Part shown: one piece after another, positions 1 through 6,828 of the stretch
Position numbering within the stretch: the first letter of the stretch is position 1
How the letters are laid out: every line of letters begins with the position of its first letter
Assembly (NCBI GenBank): GCA_964387095.1
Contig: CAYLVH010000030.1
Span: forward strand, 1 to 18,212
Length of the DNA stretch: 18,212 nt
Reading direction: 5' to 3'
From: JAJQBJ01 sp964387095
GTDB lineage: Bacteria > Bacillota > Clostridia > Oscillospirales > Oscillospiraceae
Notes under the pieces: generated by a model
Told to the model about the DNA's origin: nothing
Database searches by the model: none
What the model saw: the letters and a program-made list of their open reading frames with translations, nothing else
Made by a program: the position numbers and the translations under genes

Positions 1-1088
1 ACAAGGTCATCCTGAATCTGCCCACCACCGTGGAGAACTGCATGCCCAACCAGTTTGCGGACGAGTTGGAATACTTCATCCGCAATCTGCCCGGCCGTGA
101 CCGCGCCATCATCTCCCTCCACCCCCACAACGACCGGGGCTGCGGCGTCGCCACCACCGAGGCCGGCCTGCTGGCAGGGGCAGAGCGCGTAGAGGCCTGC
201 CTCTTCGGCAACGGCGAACGCACCGGCAATGTGGATATGATCACCGTGGCCATGAATATGTATGTCCAGGGCGTTGACCCTGAGCTGGATTTCAGCCATA
301 TGGACCGAATTCGCCAGGTTTACGAGCGCTGCACCAAAATGCGGGTGCCCGAGCGCCAGCCCTACGCCGGCGACCTGGTGTTCACCGCCTTCTCCGGCAG
401 CCATCAGGACGCCATCAACAAGGGCTTCAATTACATGGAAACATCCCGAACCGGCAAGTGGGAGGTCCCCTATCTCCCCATTGATCCCACCGACCTGGGC
501 CGCACCTATGAGCCAGTCCGCATCAACTCCCAGTCCGGGAAGGGCGGCGCCGCCTTCATTATGAACCACAAGTTCGGCTTTGATATGCCCAAGACCATGC
601 ATCCCGAATTCGGTGAAATCGTCCAGGCCGAGTCCGACCGCACCGGCAGGGAGCTGAAGAGCGATGTGATCTTCGATCTGTTTAAGAAAAACTATCTGGA
701 CATCAATTCCCCCTACAAGCTGGTGAAGCACTCCTTCCACGAGGAGATGGTGAACGGGGAATCCCAGGTCACCTTCACAGGCACCATTGAGATTGACGAT
801 ACCCGCTTTGTTGTTGTGGGAGAGGGCAACGGCCCCATCGACGCCTTCTTCAACGCCATTCACGGCCAGAAGATGGACAAATACACCTTCGTGGACTACA
901 AGGAGCATGCCATCTCCGATGGCTCCGACTCCATGGCGGTGGCCTATGTCCAGCTGCGCCGGCAGGACGGCACGGATATCTTTGGGGTGGGCATGTCCCA
1001 CAACATCAACTTGGCCCCCCTTAAGGCCATTCTCTGCGCCATCAATCGCGACAAGCTGAAAAAACGTGCGGAGAAAAACAAGGCGTAA
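1..1088 (+). CDS. leuA: 2-isopropylmalate synthase, 3' part (5' end outside window)
   Basis: Condenses acetyl-CoA with 2-oxoisovalerate, the first committed step of leucine synthesis, in the cytoplasm. The frame is open from base 3 and ends with TAA at 1086-1088, leaving 361 residues; the N-terminal part of the TIM barrel lies off the left edge. Visible are the metal-binding motif SLHPHNDRG and the downstream CLFGNGERTGNVD block. Both have the form of the longer, yeast-like 'type 2' LeuA rather than the short bacterial form. The C-terminal roughly 120 residues (from about VTFTGTIEIDD) match the LeuA regulatory/dimer domain that binds leucine, so feedback inhibition is expected. The GTG at 30 is an internal valine codon, not a start. 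A flavoprotein gene follows after 55 bp on the same strand and may share the transcript. Confidence 0.93.
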   Translation, partial: KVILNLPTTVENCMPNQFADELEYFIRNLPGRDRAIISLHPHNDRGCGVATTEAGLLAGAERVEACLFGNGERTGNVDMITVAMNMYVQGVDPELDFSHMDRIRQVYERCTKMRVPERQPYAGDLVFTAFSGSHQDAINKGFNYMETSRTGKWEVPYLPIDPTDLGRTYEPVRINSQSGKGGAAFIMNHKFGFDMPKTMHPEFGEIVQAESDRTGRELKSDVIFDLFKKNYLDINSPYKLVKHSFHEEMVNGESQVTFTGTIEIDDTRFVVVGEGNGPIDAFFNAIHGQKMDKYTFVDYKEHAISDGSDSMAVAYVQLRRQDGTDIFGVGMSHNINLAPLKAILCAINRDKLKKRAEKNKA

Positions 1089-1143
1089 ACCATGCTTAAC
1101 GGCATCTTTGTTGGACAGTTGATCGTACACTAAGAGGTATTCT

Positions 1144-1680
1144 ATGGGACATGTTGTGATCTTAATGGGCAGTCCCCGCCCGGCCGGAAACACAGCCCGG
1201 CTCTGCCAAGCTCTGGCCCGGGGGGCTTCCCTGCACCACACCGTTGACATCATCTCCGTCCCCCGGGAGCATGTCTCGGGCTGCACCGGCTGCAACGCCT
1301 GCTTCCGGGATGAGACCCACCGCTGCGTTCAGAAAGACGATATGCAGGAGCTGTACCAGCGGATGTCCGGGGCGGATGTGCTTGTCATCGCCACCCCCCT
1401 GTACTTTTACGGGATCAGCTCCCAGCTGAAAGCCGTCATCGACCGGCTCCACAACCCCATCCGGAACACCTTCCAGGTAAAAAAGCTGGCGCTGCTGGCT
1501 GTGGGGGGAAACGAGAACCCTAAAATTTTCCGGCCCCTGGTGGACATGTACCAGATCACCCGGGAATATTTCCATCTGGAGGACGGCGGCGTCCTCACCG
1601 TCCCGGGCGTCCGGGACCGGGAGGATCTTACGGGGCATCCCGCGCTGGAAAAGGCCAGAGCCTTGGGCGAGGCTTTGTAA
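1144..1680 (+). CDS. NAD(P)H-dependent flavin reductase / iron-sulfur flavoprotein
   Basis: A 178-residue flavodoxin-fold protein of the NADPH-dependent FMN reductase family. The FMN phosphate-binding loop is GSPRPAGNT (residues 9-17), and ATPLYFYGISSQLK (83-96) is the second flavin-contact region. Cysteines at 47, 50, 53 and 61 (CTGCNACF, then a further Cys after seven residues) resemble the compact cluster motif of iron-sulfur flavoproteins. A 4Fe-4S centre beside the FMN is therefore plausible, though not all members with these cysteines have been shown to bind one. The physiological electron partner cannot be told from sequence. The start is ATG at 1144 with AAGAGGT at 1132-1138. The gene follows leuA by 55 bp without an obvious terminator between them and is followed by the hairpin at 1709-1756. 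Confidence 0.82.
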   Translation: MGHVVILMGSPRPAGNTARLCQALARGASLHHTVDIISVPREHVSGCTGCNACFRDETHRCVQKDDMQELYQRMSGADVLVIATPLYFYGISSQLKAVIDRLHNPIRNTFQVKKLALLAVGGNENPKIFRPLVDMYQITREYFHLEDGGVLTVPGVRDREDLTGHPALEKARALGEAL

Positions 1681-1708
1681 CCCTGACATTGCAATCAATA
1701 AGCATAAA

Positions 1709-1756
1709 AAGATGCTGTCTCAAAACGATTTTCACAATCGTAAGAGACAGCATCTT
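1709..1756. terminator. Bidirectional Rho-independent terminator between convergent genes
   Basis: A perfect 13-bp inverted repeat (1709-1721 pairs with 1744-1756) encloses an inner 5-bp stem (CGATT/AATCG). Read on the minus strand the hairpin is followed directly by a short T tract (CTTTTTATG), so it best fits termination of the minus-strand unit ending at 1835. It also lies 29 bp past the stop of the plus-strand flavoprotein and probably serves both, although the plus side has a poor U tract. Confidence 0.75.
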
Positions 1757-1834
1757 CCTCATATTGCGCTTCCCATTTTACTAATGAGAGCAAATGAAAT
1801 AAGTCCATGGAATTTTCTCCGCCGCTAACACGCA

Positions 1835-3019
1835 TTAAGCGGTTTCCGGGCTTTCCTCCCGTTCCTCGGCGGCAGCATCCCCATTTACCGCCCCAAAGCC
1901 TAAGGGGTTCAGCAGGTCATATCCCCCTGCCAGCCGGTCCCGCAGGGGATAGGTATCGGAATACCACTGTTCCAGCTCCCCGAAATAATCCCCGTTCCAC
2001 AGGCCGGCGGCAGAGAGCGCGGGCTTCTCAGTTAGGGCACGATCCTCCAGGCTGGTGGAATCCGCCCTCAGGGGGGCCAGGATCCCTAAAATTCCAAAGA
2101 CGCCCAGGACAAGCAGAAAGACCCGGTATTGGAGCCTCCTTGTCATCATGATCCCCCGCTTACGAGCTGCCCGGGCGATGGGGGCCTTGGGGGGCCTTGG
2201 GCGCACCGGCTGTCGGGAGTCCTTCGGCTTTGGCGCCCGTTTCTTCGGCTGCTTCTTGGGCTGTTTTTTGGACCGGGGTTCCCCTTCAGAGGGGCCCGGC
2301 GCAACATCAGAACCGGAAAACAGGCTCTCCAGCGTAGCACGTTGAGACTCCCCCGGAGTTTCCCACCGGGCCTTGTCTCGCTTTTCCTCTTTCTCCGGCG
2401 CTTGGACGGGCTTCTCACGTCCTTTGGCAAGCTCCCCAAGATTCACCGGAGTGTCGGGGTCCTCCGCTGTATAGAAGACAAACGCAGGTTGGGATTGGGA
2501 TTGGGGTTGACGGATGCGCTTGGGCTGCTCCCTGGCAGCGCGCATGCGCTCCTCCACGTCATATTCATCATCGGTCTCCCGCTGCTGCTCCTCCAAGGTG
2601 TCCACAATTTCCTCTGAGCTCCGGATCATCCGGGCCGCAATGCTGTCGTTCTCCGGATCCGAGGCGATGTCTTCAAAGTGGTCCGTCATCGCATCTGTCC
2701 AGTCCAGGATCCGGTTGGTCAGGTCCGTAGCCGCATCCACAATGCGTTTGAACTTGCCAGATTTGCTTTCCCGGATGCCGGCAGAGCGCGGGGAAATGCG
2801 GCGGCCCTGTTCTTCCGTATCCTTCTCCTCAGCCCCGGCCTCCTCCAGGCCCCGGGCATCCACTGTCAGCTCAAGGTCATTCTGTTCCTCGTCCCGGGGA
2901 ACACCGGCGGGCTTAGGATCGGCCGCCGGCGTTTCAGCTCCCGGCAGCCGCTTGCCGCCTGGCTTGCCTGCGGAAATCTCCCTTTTCCCCCGGGCGCGGG
3001 GGTCGTTCTCCTTTTTCAT
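1835..3019 (-). CDS. Membrane-anchored protein: long disordered acidic/basic N-terminus plus truncated DHHW/AlgX-like start
   Basis: A 394-residue protein of unknown function. Residues 1 to about 290 are low-complexity, highly charged and Pro/Arg/Glu-rich, with repeated KKQPKKQPKKRAPKPK-like patches, and look disordered. A single membrane segment follows at about 298-317 (FLLVLGVFGILGILAPL). The last roughly 75 residues (SLEDRALTEKPALSA, then a block containing YSDTYPLRDRL) resemble the region just after the membrane anchor of DHHW-family proteins, which partner MBOAT acyltransferases. The catalytic SGNH-like domain that should follow is absent: the frame ends in an acidic tail, and fewer than 80 bp separate it from the terminator. 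The start is ATG at 3019 with GGAGG at 3031-3035 and an 11-nt spacing. It lies 52 bp after the MBOAT gene, so co-transcription is likely. The function is inferred only from context and the weak family match. Confidence 0.7.
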   Translation of the reverse strand: MKKENDPRARGKREISAGKPGGKRLPGAETPAADPKPAGVPRDEEQNDLELTVDARGLEEAGAEEKDTEEQGRRISPRSAGIRESKSGKFKRIVDAATDLTNRILDWTDAMTDHFEDIASDPENDSIAARMIRSSEEIVDTLEEQQRETDDEYDVEERMRAAREQPKRIRQPQSQSQPAFVFYTAEDPDTPVNLGELAKGREKPVQAPEKEEKRDKARWETPGESQRATLESLFSGSDVAPGPSEGEPRSKKQPKKQPKKRAPKPKDSRQPVRPRPPKAPIARAARKRGIMMTRRLQYRVFLLVLGVFGILGILAPLRADSTSLEDRALTEKPALSAAGLWNGDYFGELEQWYSDTYPLRDRLAGGYDLLNPLGFGAVNGDAAAEEREESPETA

Positions 3020-3071
3020 ATGTCATCGATCCTCCATACATCTGTGCTACTTGTATCCCATCGACAGGTCC

Positions 3072-4487
3072 TCAAATCCGGAAATACAGGAAGGACTGCA
3101 CGCCATCCCCCACCAGCGCCATCACCGACAGCAACAGCAGCAGAGCGGGACAAAGCACATTCCAAATCTCCCAGGCATAGAACCAGCCCCGGCTCTCCCT
3201 TGACAATCCCTTCCAGATGGCACCGGCAAACCGGCACAGGGGGGTTGCGGCGATTCCTGCCACAATCAGCAGGAGGATATGACCCGGGAACAGGCTGCCG
3301 ATCTCCGGGGTGACAAACCCCGCGTGGTTCAGGCCGATCAAGCCCTTTAGGGCGGCGCCCAGCATCCCCAGGTCGGTGAACCGGAAGATCAGGAAGCCTA
3401 TGAACATCGTCAGCAGCACCCAGATATGGGGAACTACCTTGGGCAGGCTTAAAATCCTCTCCCCAATCCACTTCTCGATGAGGAGCAGCACCAGGCAGTA
3501 GACAGCCCAGATCAGGTAATTGGGATAGCTGCCATTCCACAGCCCAAAGGCCAGCCAGGTGATTGCCAGGTTGAGGATGGTCACAGCCGTGCCGCGGCGG
3601 CTGCCGCCCAGGGGGATGTATATATATTCTTCAAAGAAACCCGCAACAGTCTGATTCCAGCGGCGCCAGAAGTCCCGCAGGGTTGCGGAAACATAGGGAT
3701 AATCAAAGTTCTCCGGAAGGTGAAAGCCGCTCATCAAGCCCATGCCGATGGCCATATCCGCATAGGCGGACAGATCCAGGAAGATTTGCAGCATGAAGCA
3801 GAGGCCGCCCAGCCAAACCCCCAGCACGGGAACCGCCGCTACGGTATCGGCGCTGCTGCCGAAGATGGCCTCCGCCACCGCCTTACAGGAATCGGCCAGC
3901 ACCACTTTCTTTGCCAGGCCGCAGGCAAATCTCATGATGCCCCGGCTGACCTCACCGGACTTGATCCTCCGCTTTGCAAACTCCCGGCTGACGTCCCGGT
4001 AACGCACCAAGGGGCCGCCGACAGCATAGTAGAACAGGCCCGCGTACAGCAGCACCTTCCAATAGGCTCGCTGCGCCCGAACCCCTCCCCGATACACGTC
4101 CGCCACATAACTGATCAGCCGCAGGGTGTAAAATGCCAGGCCCAGGGGCATCAAATAGCGGGCCGCACCGGTCTCTGCCCCCGCCCAGGGCATCAGCCGC
4201 CGGAACCGGAAGAGGCAGAATACCAGGACATCCACAGCCACGGTGCCCATCATCCACAGTTTACCGGCCCCACTGTTCCGCTGCTCCGCCACCCGTTTAG
4301 CTCCGAACCAATTCACGGCCGCCATAACCGGCAGCAGAATCACATACTCTATCCCCCCCCAGGCGAAAAAGAGGAGGGAAAAGATCAACAGAGCCAGGTT
4401 CTTCTTCCGTATATCAGAGCAAAAATATTGAACTACCACGATGGAGAGGAAGAAGAACAGCAAGAAAACCAAACTTGAAAATACCAC
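3072..4487 (-). CDS. MBOAT-family O-acyltransferase (AlgI/DltB-like), signature histidines replaced by Asn
   Basis: A polytopic membrane protein of the MBOAT family. These proteins transfer acyl groups across the membrane to cell-surface polymers, usually with a DHHW/AlgX/AlgJ-type partner. I place the start at GTG 4487 (471 residues), because VVFSSLVFLLFFFLSIVVV is the usual N-terminus and AGGAG (4495-4499) sits 7 nt upstream; an ATG at 4523 would add 12 residues with no ribosome site. The family blocks DFWRRW, YIYIPLGGSRRG and the 'GLWHG' region are recognisable and in order. However, the two positions that are normally His read Asn: WRRWN (AAT) and GLWNG (AAT, near 3534). The latter is the catalytic His of the family, so this copy may be inactive or may work differently. 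The next gene in the unit carries a truncated DHHW-like domain. Confidence 0.85.
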   Translation of the reverse strand: MVFSSLVFLLFFFLSIVVVQYFCSDIRKKNLALLIFSLLFFAWGGIEYVILLPVMAAVNWFGAKRVAEQRNSGAGKLWMMGTVAVDVLVFCLFRFRRLMPWAGAETGAARYLMPLGLAFYTLRLISYVADVYRGGVRAQRAYWKVLLYAGLFYYAVGGPLVRYRDVSREFAKRRIKSGEVSRGIMRFACGLAKKVVLADSCKAVAEAIFGSSADTVAAVPVLGVWLGGLCFMLQIFLDLSAYADMAIGMGLMSGFHLPENFDYPYVSATLRDFWRRWNQTVAGFFEEYIYIPLGGSRRGTAVTILNLAITWLAFGLWNGSYPNYLIWAVYCLVLLLIEKWIGERILSLPKVVPHIWVLLTMFIGFLIFRFTDLGMLGAALKGLIGLNHAGFVTPEIGSLFPGHILLLIVAGIAATPLCRFAGAIWKGLSRESRGWFYAWEIWNVLCPALLLLLSVMALVGDGVQSFLYFRI

Positions 4488-4542
4488 AGTATCACTCCTA
4501 AAAGCCGCGCCCAACGGGCACACTTCTATCTTTCATGTATTG

Positions 4543-4571
4543 ATTATAATTGATTTTTCTCCAATATTCTA
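4543..4571 (-). promoter_or_regulatory. Possible sigma-A promoter of the MBOAT unit
   Basis: On the minus strand a perfect TATAAT (4543-4548) is preceded at 17 bp by TAGAAT (4566-4571), which matches the -35 consensus at only three of six positions. Transcription would start near 4536, about 50 nt before the GTG at 4487. The surrounding DNA is AT-rich, so the -10 match could be chance. Confidence 0.35.
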
Positions 4572-4633
4572 GTATATTCGCCCATTTTTTTGATAAAAGG
4601 GGCTTGCGGGGGCGCAAGTTCGGGCAGCCTTTC
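4572..4633. other. Non-coding spacer with a small GC hairpin
   Basis: No gene is visible here. A 6-bp hairpin (CTTGCG 4603-4608, loop GGGG, CGCAAG 4613-4618) is followed on the minus strand by CCCCTTTTATC. It could be a weak terminator for something entering from the scaffold gap. There is no strong evidence for a function. Confidence 0.35.
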
Positions 4634-4688
4634 CTGCATTTTTGCCTGCAAAATTATTATGTAACCCGTATAATAGTCAGACTAAACC
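4634..4688. repeat. Left copy of the 55-bp sequence flanking the scaffold gap
   Basis: These 55 bases are identical to 4789-4843. They contain TATAAT and a short hairpin-capable stretch (TATTATGT, loop AACCC, GTATAATA, counting two G-T pairs). Because the copy ends exactly where the Ns begin, the duplication may be an assembly overlap of k-mer length rather than a true repeat. Confidence 0.85.
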
Positions 4689-4788
4689 NNNNNNNNNNNN
4701 NNNNNNNNNNNNNNNNNNNNNNNNNNNNNNNNNNNNNNNNNNNNNNNNNNNNNNNNNNNNNNNNNNNNNNNNNNNNNNNNNNNNNNNN
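4689..4788. other. Scaffold gap of 100 Ns
   Basis: Exactly 100 undetermined bases, a conventional placeholder length. Both edges carry the same 55 bases, so the true distance may be zero (an unmerged overlap) or may hold further copies of a repeat. Gene content across this point should not be inferred. Confidence 0.98.
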
Positions 4789-4843
4789 CTGCATTTTTGC
4801 CTGCAAAATTATTATGTAACCCGTATAATAGTCAGACTAAACC
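4789..4843. repeat. Right copy of the 55-bp sequence flanking the scaffold gap
   Basis: Identical base for base to 4634-4688 and starts exactly at the end of the Ns. TATAAT at 4824-4829 lies 32 bp before the GGAGG of the decayed gene downstream, so this copy may hold that gene's old promoter; no convincing -35 is present. Confidence 0.85.
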
Positions 4844-4860
4844 AACAAACCGATCAGAAC

Positions 4861-5198
4861 GGAGGAAATGACCGCTGAAATTTTCTCAGATGCCTTACGG
4901 GCGCCCGGATCTCCAGGCGCTAAAGGACCAGCCGGTACAAGGAGAATCAGGCCCGGCCGGACGCCATCGATGACGGCCTGGTCAAGCTCCGACGCCATGG
5001 GCAAGAAGCCGGGCTATGAGGGCTACACCACCCCGGGCTATTATCGCATGGCCCGGACACCCGGAAGTTTTATTACAGCCATCTCTCCGATGCCCTGACC
5101 TTTATCCCCTATGGCACCATGGTGTGCACGCCGCCGGCAATTGGCTCCGGGAATATGACCTGACGGGGATCCAATCAGACAAATACCGGGAGGCGTAA
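4861..5198 (+). pseudogene. Decayed remnant, probably of an M3-family oligoendopeptidase
   Basis: A ribosome site GGAGG (4861-4865) is followed 9 nt later by CTG at 4875, where an ATG start would be expected. From there the frame reads LKFSQMPYGRPDLQALK, which I recognise as the usual N-terminus of M3 oligoendopeptidases of gut Clostridia. The reading then breaks. In another frame 5068-5124 reads FYYSHLSDALTFIPYGTMV, similar to a later block of the same family, and a third piece (5127-5195, about NWLREYDLTGIQSDKYREA) ends at TAA 5196-5198. A complete gene would be about 1.7 kb, so most of the protein, including the zinc-binding HEXXH, is missing. The identification rests on recalled family sequence and is moderate at best; that the stretch is broken is clearer. 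The other ATG at 4868 is only 2 nt from the GGAGG and opens a non-protein-like frame. Confidence 0.45.
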
Positions 5199-5208
5199 AC
5201 CTCCCGGT
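5185..5208. terminator. GC-rich hairpin between the remnant and spoIIR
   Basis: A perfect 9-bp stem (ACCGGGAGG 5185-5193, CCTCCCGGT 5200-5208) with a 6-nt loop that contains the TAA of the decayed gene. It lies 51 bp past the convergent spoIIR stop. The T tract on the minus side is weak (TATTTGT), so termination of spoIIR here is likely but not certain. Confidence 0.5.
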
Positions 5209-5259
5209 TCTCGAAACTGCAAGCCTTTTCCCGAACGGCACGCCCTGCCGCAGCGCACG

Positions 5260-5883
5260 CTAAAGCAGCTTTTCTTTTAAGCTCTCCCAGAGCTCCACCA
5301 GTTTGAATTTCAGGACATACTCCCCATCGGATTTGGTCATCAGCCCCACATCCTCCGGGCTGACCCCTGCGGCCAGGGCCTCCCGGGCGGTATCCTCCGC
5401 CGCGCCAAGGCAAAGGGGCGGGAAGACCACGCACCACCAGTTCTCCCCCCCTCCACTGCCGATCACCACTCGCAGGGCCTGATAATTTCCGCAGGGCAGG
5501 GAGAAGCCCTCATAGTCCTTGGTGGGAAACCAGGTCTCCTCCAGGCTCACCCGGACCGGATAGTCGCTGCCCTCTCCCTGCAGGACCTCCAAAGCGGCGG
5601 CTTTCAGCTGGCTTATACCGGCGGACAGCCTTTCCTCCGCCTCTTCCCGGCCGGAACAGCCCTCCAAAAGCTCCTCCGTCTCCACCAGCACCGCATCCCG
5701 CACCCGGAGCTTCTGGGCCTGGTCCGCGTCGCTGTCCGAATTGGCGATGACGTGGAGGCGGAGCACCTCCCCCGCCAGGCGGCTTTGCACCCCCTCCGCC
5801 CAGCCTGCCAGCAGCATACTCACCGCCAGCCCCAAGAGCAGCGCGATTTCCCAGATTTTCAGCCGGTTTCCCCTTGACTTCAT
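5260..5883 (-). CDS. spoIIR: Stage II sporulation protein R
   Basis: The secreted forespore signal that, acting from the forespore side, triggers SpoIIGA-dependent processing of pro-sigma-E in the mother cell. The protein has an N-terminal hydrophobic signal/anchor (IWEIALLLGLAVSMLLAGW). The family hallmarks follow: LRLHVIANSDSDADQAQKLR, VRDAVL, and GGGENWWCVVFPPLCLG near the middle-to-C-terminal part. I choose ATG 5883 (207 residues), with a weak GGACGG ribosome site 8 nt upstream. A GTG at 5892 in the same frame would add three residues, but its ribosome-site spacing is worse. The gene stands alone: a terminator sits directly upstream and a hairpin follows. It marks the organism as an endospore former. 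Confidence 0.95.
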   Translation of the reverse strand: MKSRGNRLKIWEIALLLGLAVSMLLAGWAEGVQSRLAGEVLRLHVIANSDSDADQAQKLRVRDAVLVETEELLEGCSGREEAEERLSAGISQLKAAALEVLQGEGSDYPVRVSLEETWFPTKDYEGFSLPCGNYQALRVVIGSGGGENWWCVVFPPLCLGAAEDTAREALAAGVSPEDVGLMTKSDGEYVLKFKLVELWESLKEKLL

Positions 5884-5926
5884 AAAAAACACCGTCCACA
5901 GTTCAGATATCCGAATTGTGGACGGT
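5884..5926 (-). terminator. Rho-independent terminator of the lrp-ispE operon, overlapping the spoIIR leader
   Basis: A perfect 10-bp outer stem (5891-5900 with 5917-5926) extends inward through four more pairs (one G-U wobble), then one mismatch and a short palindromic centre (GATATC). On the minus strand it is followed at once by TGTTTTTTATG. The T run therefore abuts the ATG of spoIIR at 5883, 22 bp past the ispE stop. The plus-strand side is also T-rich. Confidence 0.8.
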
Positions 5927-5943
5927 TATTTTCATTTTTATAC
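5914..5943 (-). promoter_or_regulatory. Candidate sigma-F promoter of spoIIR
   Basis: On the minus strand GTATA (5939-5943) is separated by 15 bp from GTCCACAATT (5914-5923). This fits the forespore sigma-F pattern (GYATA, then GGnnAnAHTR) except at the second and last positions of the -10 element. spoIIR is a sigma-F gene in Bacillus, which makes the match meaningful. The -10 lies inside one arm of the terminator hairpin at 5891-5926. Confidence 0.45.
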
Positions 5944-5948
5944 CCATT

Positions 5949-6812
5949 TTAAATGGCTTTTGCCAAAAAAGTTTCCTGATAGGACGCCTTCAACCCCTCC
6001 GCCGCGCGGCGGGCGGCTTCCCCGTCTGTAAAAACCCCGAACACCGTGGGGCCGGTCCCGGTCATGCAGGCGGAGAGGGCGCCGCCCTCGATCATGGTCC
6101 CCTTGATCTCCTGAATGACGCTCTTCTTCGCCGGCGGAAGCGCATCCTCAAAGACATTAAACATCCGCATGGTGATCTCCCGCAGGCTGCCTGTTTCCAA
6201 AGCGGCAAGCATCCCCTCCGTATCCGGATGGTGGCGCAGCTTCACGCTGTCCACCGCCCGGAACAGCTCCGGCGTAGAGATGGGAAACGGGGGCTTGCAC
6301 AGCACCAGAAAACAGTCCGGCAGCGGGGGCAATGGGGTGAGAATCTCTCCCCTGCCCTCCGCCAGGGCGGTCCCCCCCAGGACGCAATATGGGACATCGG
6401 AGCCGACCGACTCTCCGATCTTGGCCAGTGTCTCCTTGGAATAGCCGGTTTCAAGCCAGCGGTTCAGGCCTTTCAGCACGGCGGCGCCGTCGCTGCTTCC
6501 CCCTGCTGTTCCCGCGCAGACCGGAATGCGCTTCCGGATCCGGATTTCCAGGCAGGGAACTCGCTTTCCAGCGTACGCAAAGAAGGCCTTCGCCGCCTTT
6601 GCGGCAATATTGCCGTCATCCTTGGGCAGATAGGGCAAATTGGTTTTCACCCGGATGCCGAGGAACTCCGTCTCCCGCAGGGTGACGGTATCCGCCAGGC
6701 TCACCGACTGCATCACCATCCGCAGGTCGTGATAGCCGTCCGGACGCCTGCCCAGGACGTCCAGGGACAGGTTGATCTTGGCGGGGGCCTGCTCTATGAC
6801 TTCCTTGTTCAT
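5949..6812 (-). CDS. ispE: 4-diphosphocytidyl-2-C-methyl-D-erythritol kinase
   Basis: A GHMP kinase that phosphorylates CDP-methylerythritol with ATP in the non-mevalonate (MEP) isoprenoid pathway. Motif 1 is PAKINLSLDV (residues 10-19, with the catalytic Lys at 12), and the glycine-rich ATP loop is PVCAGTAGGSSDGAA (97-111, with Asp 108). The C-terminal GHMP motif is MTGTGPTVFGVF. The loop has PVCAGTAGG where PxxxGLGGG is usual, a mild variation. The start is ATG 6812 (287 residues, a normal length), because the 19 extra residues from 6869 do not look like the family and overlap the upstream gene. The gene begins 16 bp after the DUF1015 stop, and its transcript ends at the hairpin at 5884-5926. 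Confidence 0.95.
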   Translation of the reverse strand: MNKEVIEQAPAKINLSLDVLGRRPDGYHDLRMVMQSVSLADTVTLRETEFLGIRVKTNLPYLPKDDGNIAAKAAKAFFAYAGKRVPCLEIRIRKRIPVCAGTAGGSSDGAAVLKGLNRWLETGYSKETLAKIGESVGSDVPYCVLGGTALAEGRGEILTPLPPLPDCFLVLCKPPFPISTPELFRAVDSVKLRHHPDTEGMLAALETGSLREITMRMFNVFEDALPPAKKSVIQEIKGTMIEGGALSACMTGTGPTVFGVFTDGEAARRAAEGLKASYQETFLAKAI

Positions 6813-6828
6813 ACTTCCTAAGCTCCAA

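Noticed and set aside
1162..1698. 178-codon minus-strand ORF over the flavoprotein gene
   Set aside because: The plus frame has clear FMN and cysteine motifs; the antisense frame has none.
4671..4683. ECF-sigma-type promoter (TGTAAC and CGTATA) in the 55-bp repeat
   Set aside because: The two elements are 1 bp apart instead of about 16, so they cannot act together.
4634..4843. CRISPR-like direct repeat pair
   Set aside because: Only two copies, separated by Ns, with no spacers visible and no cas genes nearby; a k-mer overlap at a scaffold joint is simpler.
4868..5098. 76-codon ORF beginning MTAEIFSDAL
   Set aside because: Its ATG is only 2 nt from the GGAGG and the sequence becomes Pro/Gly/Arg-rich and unlike a protein; the M3-peptidase reading in the next frame fits the ribosome spacing better.
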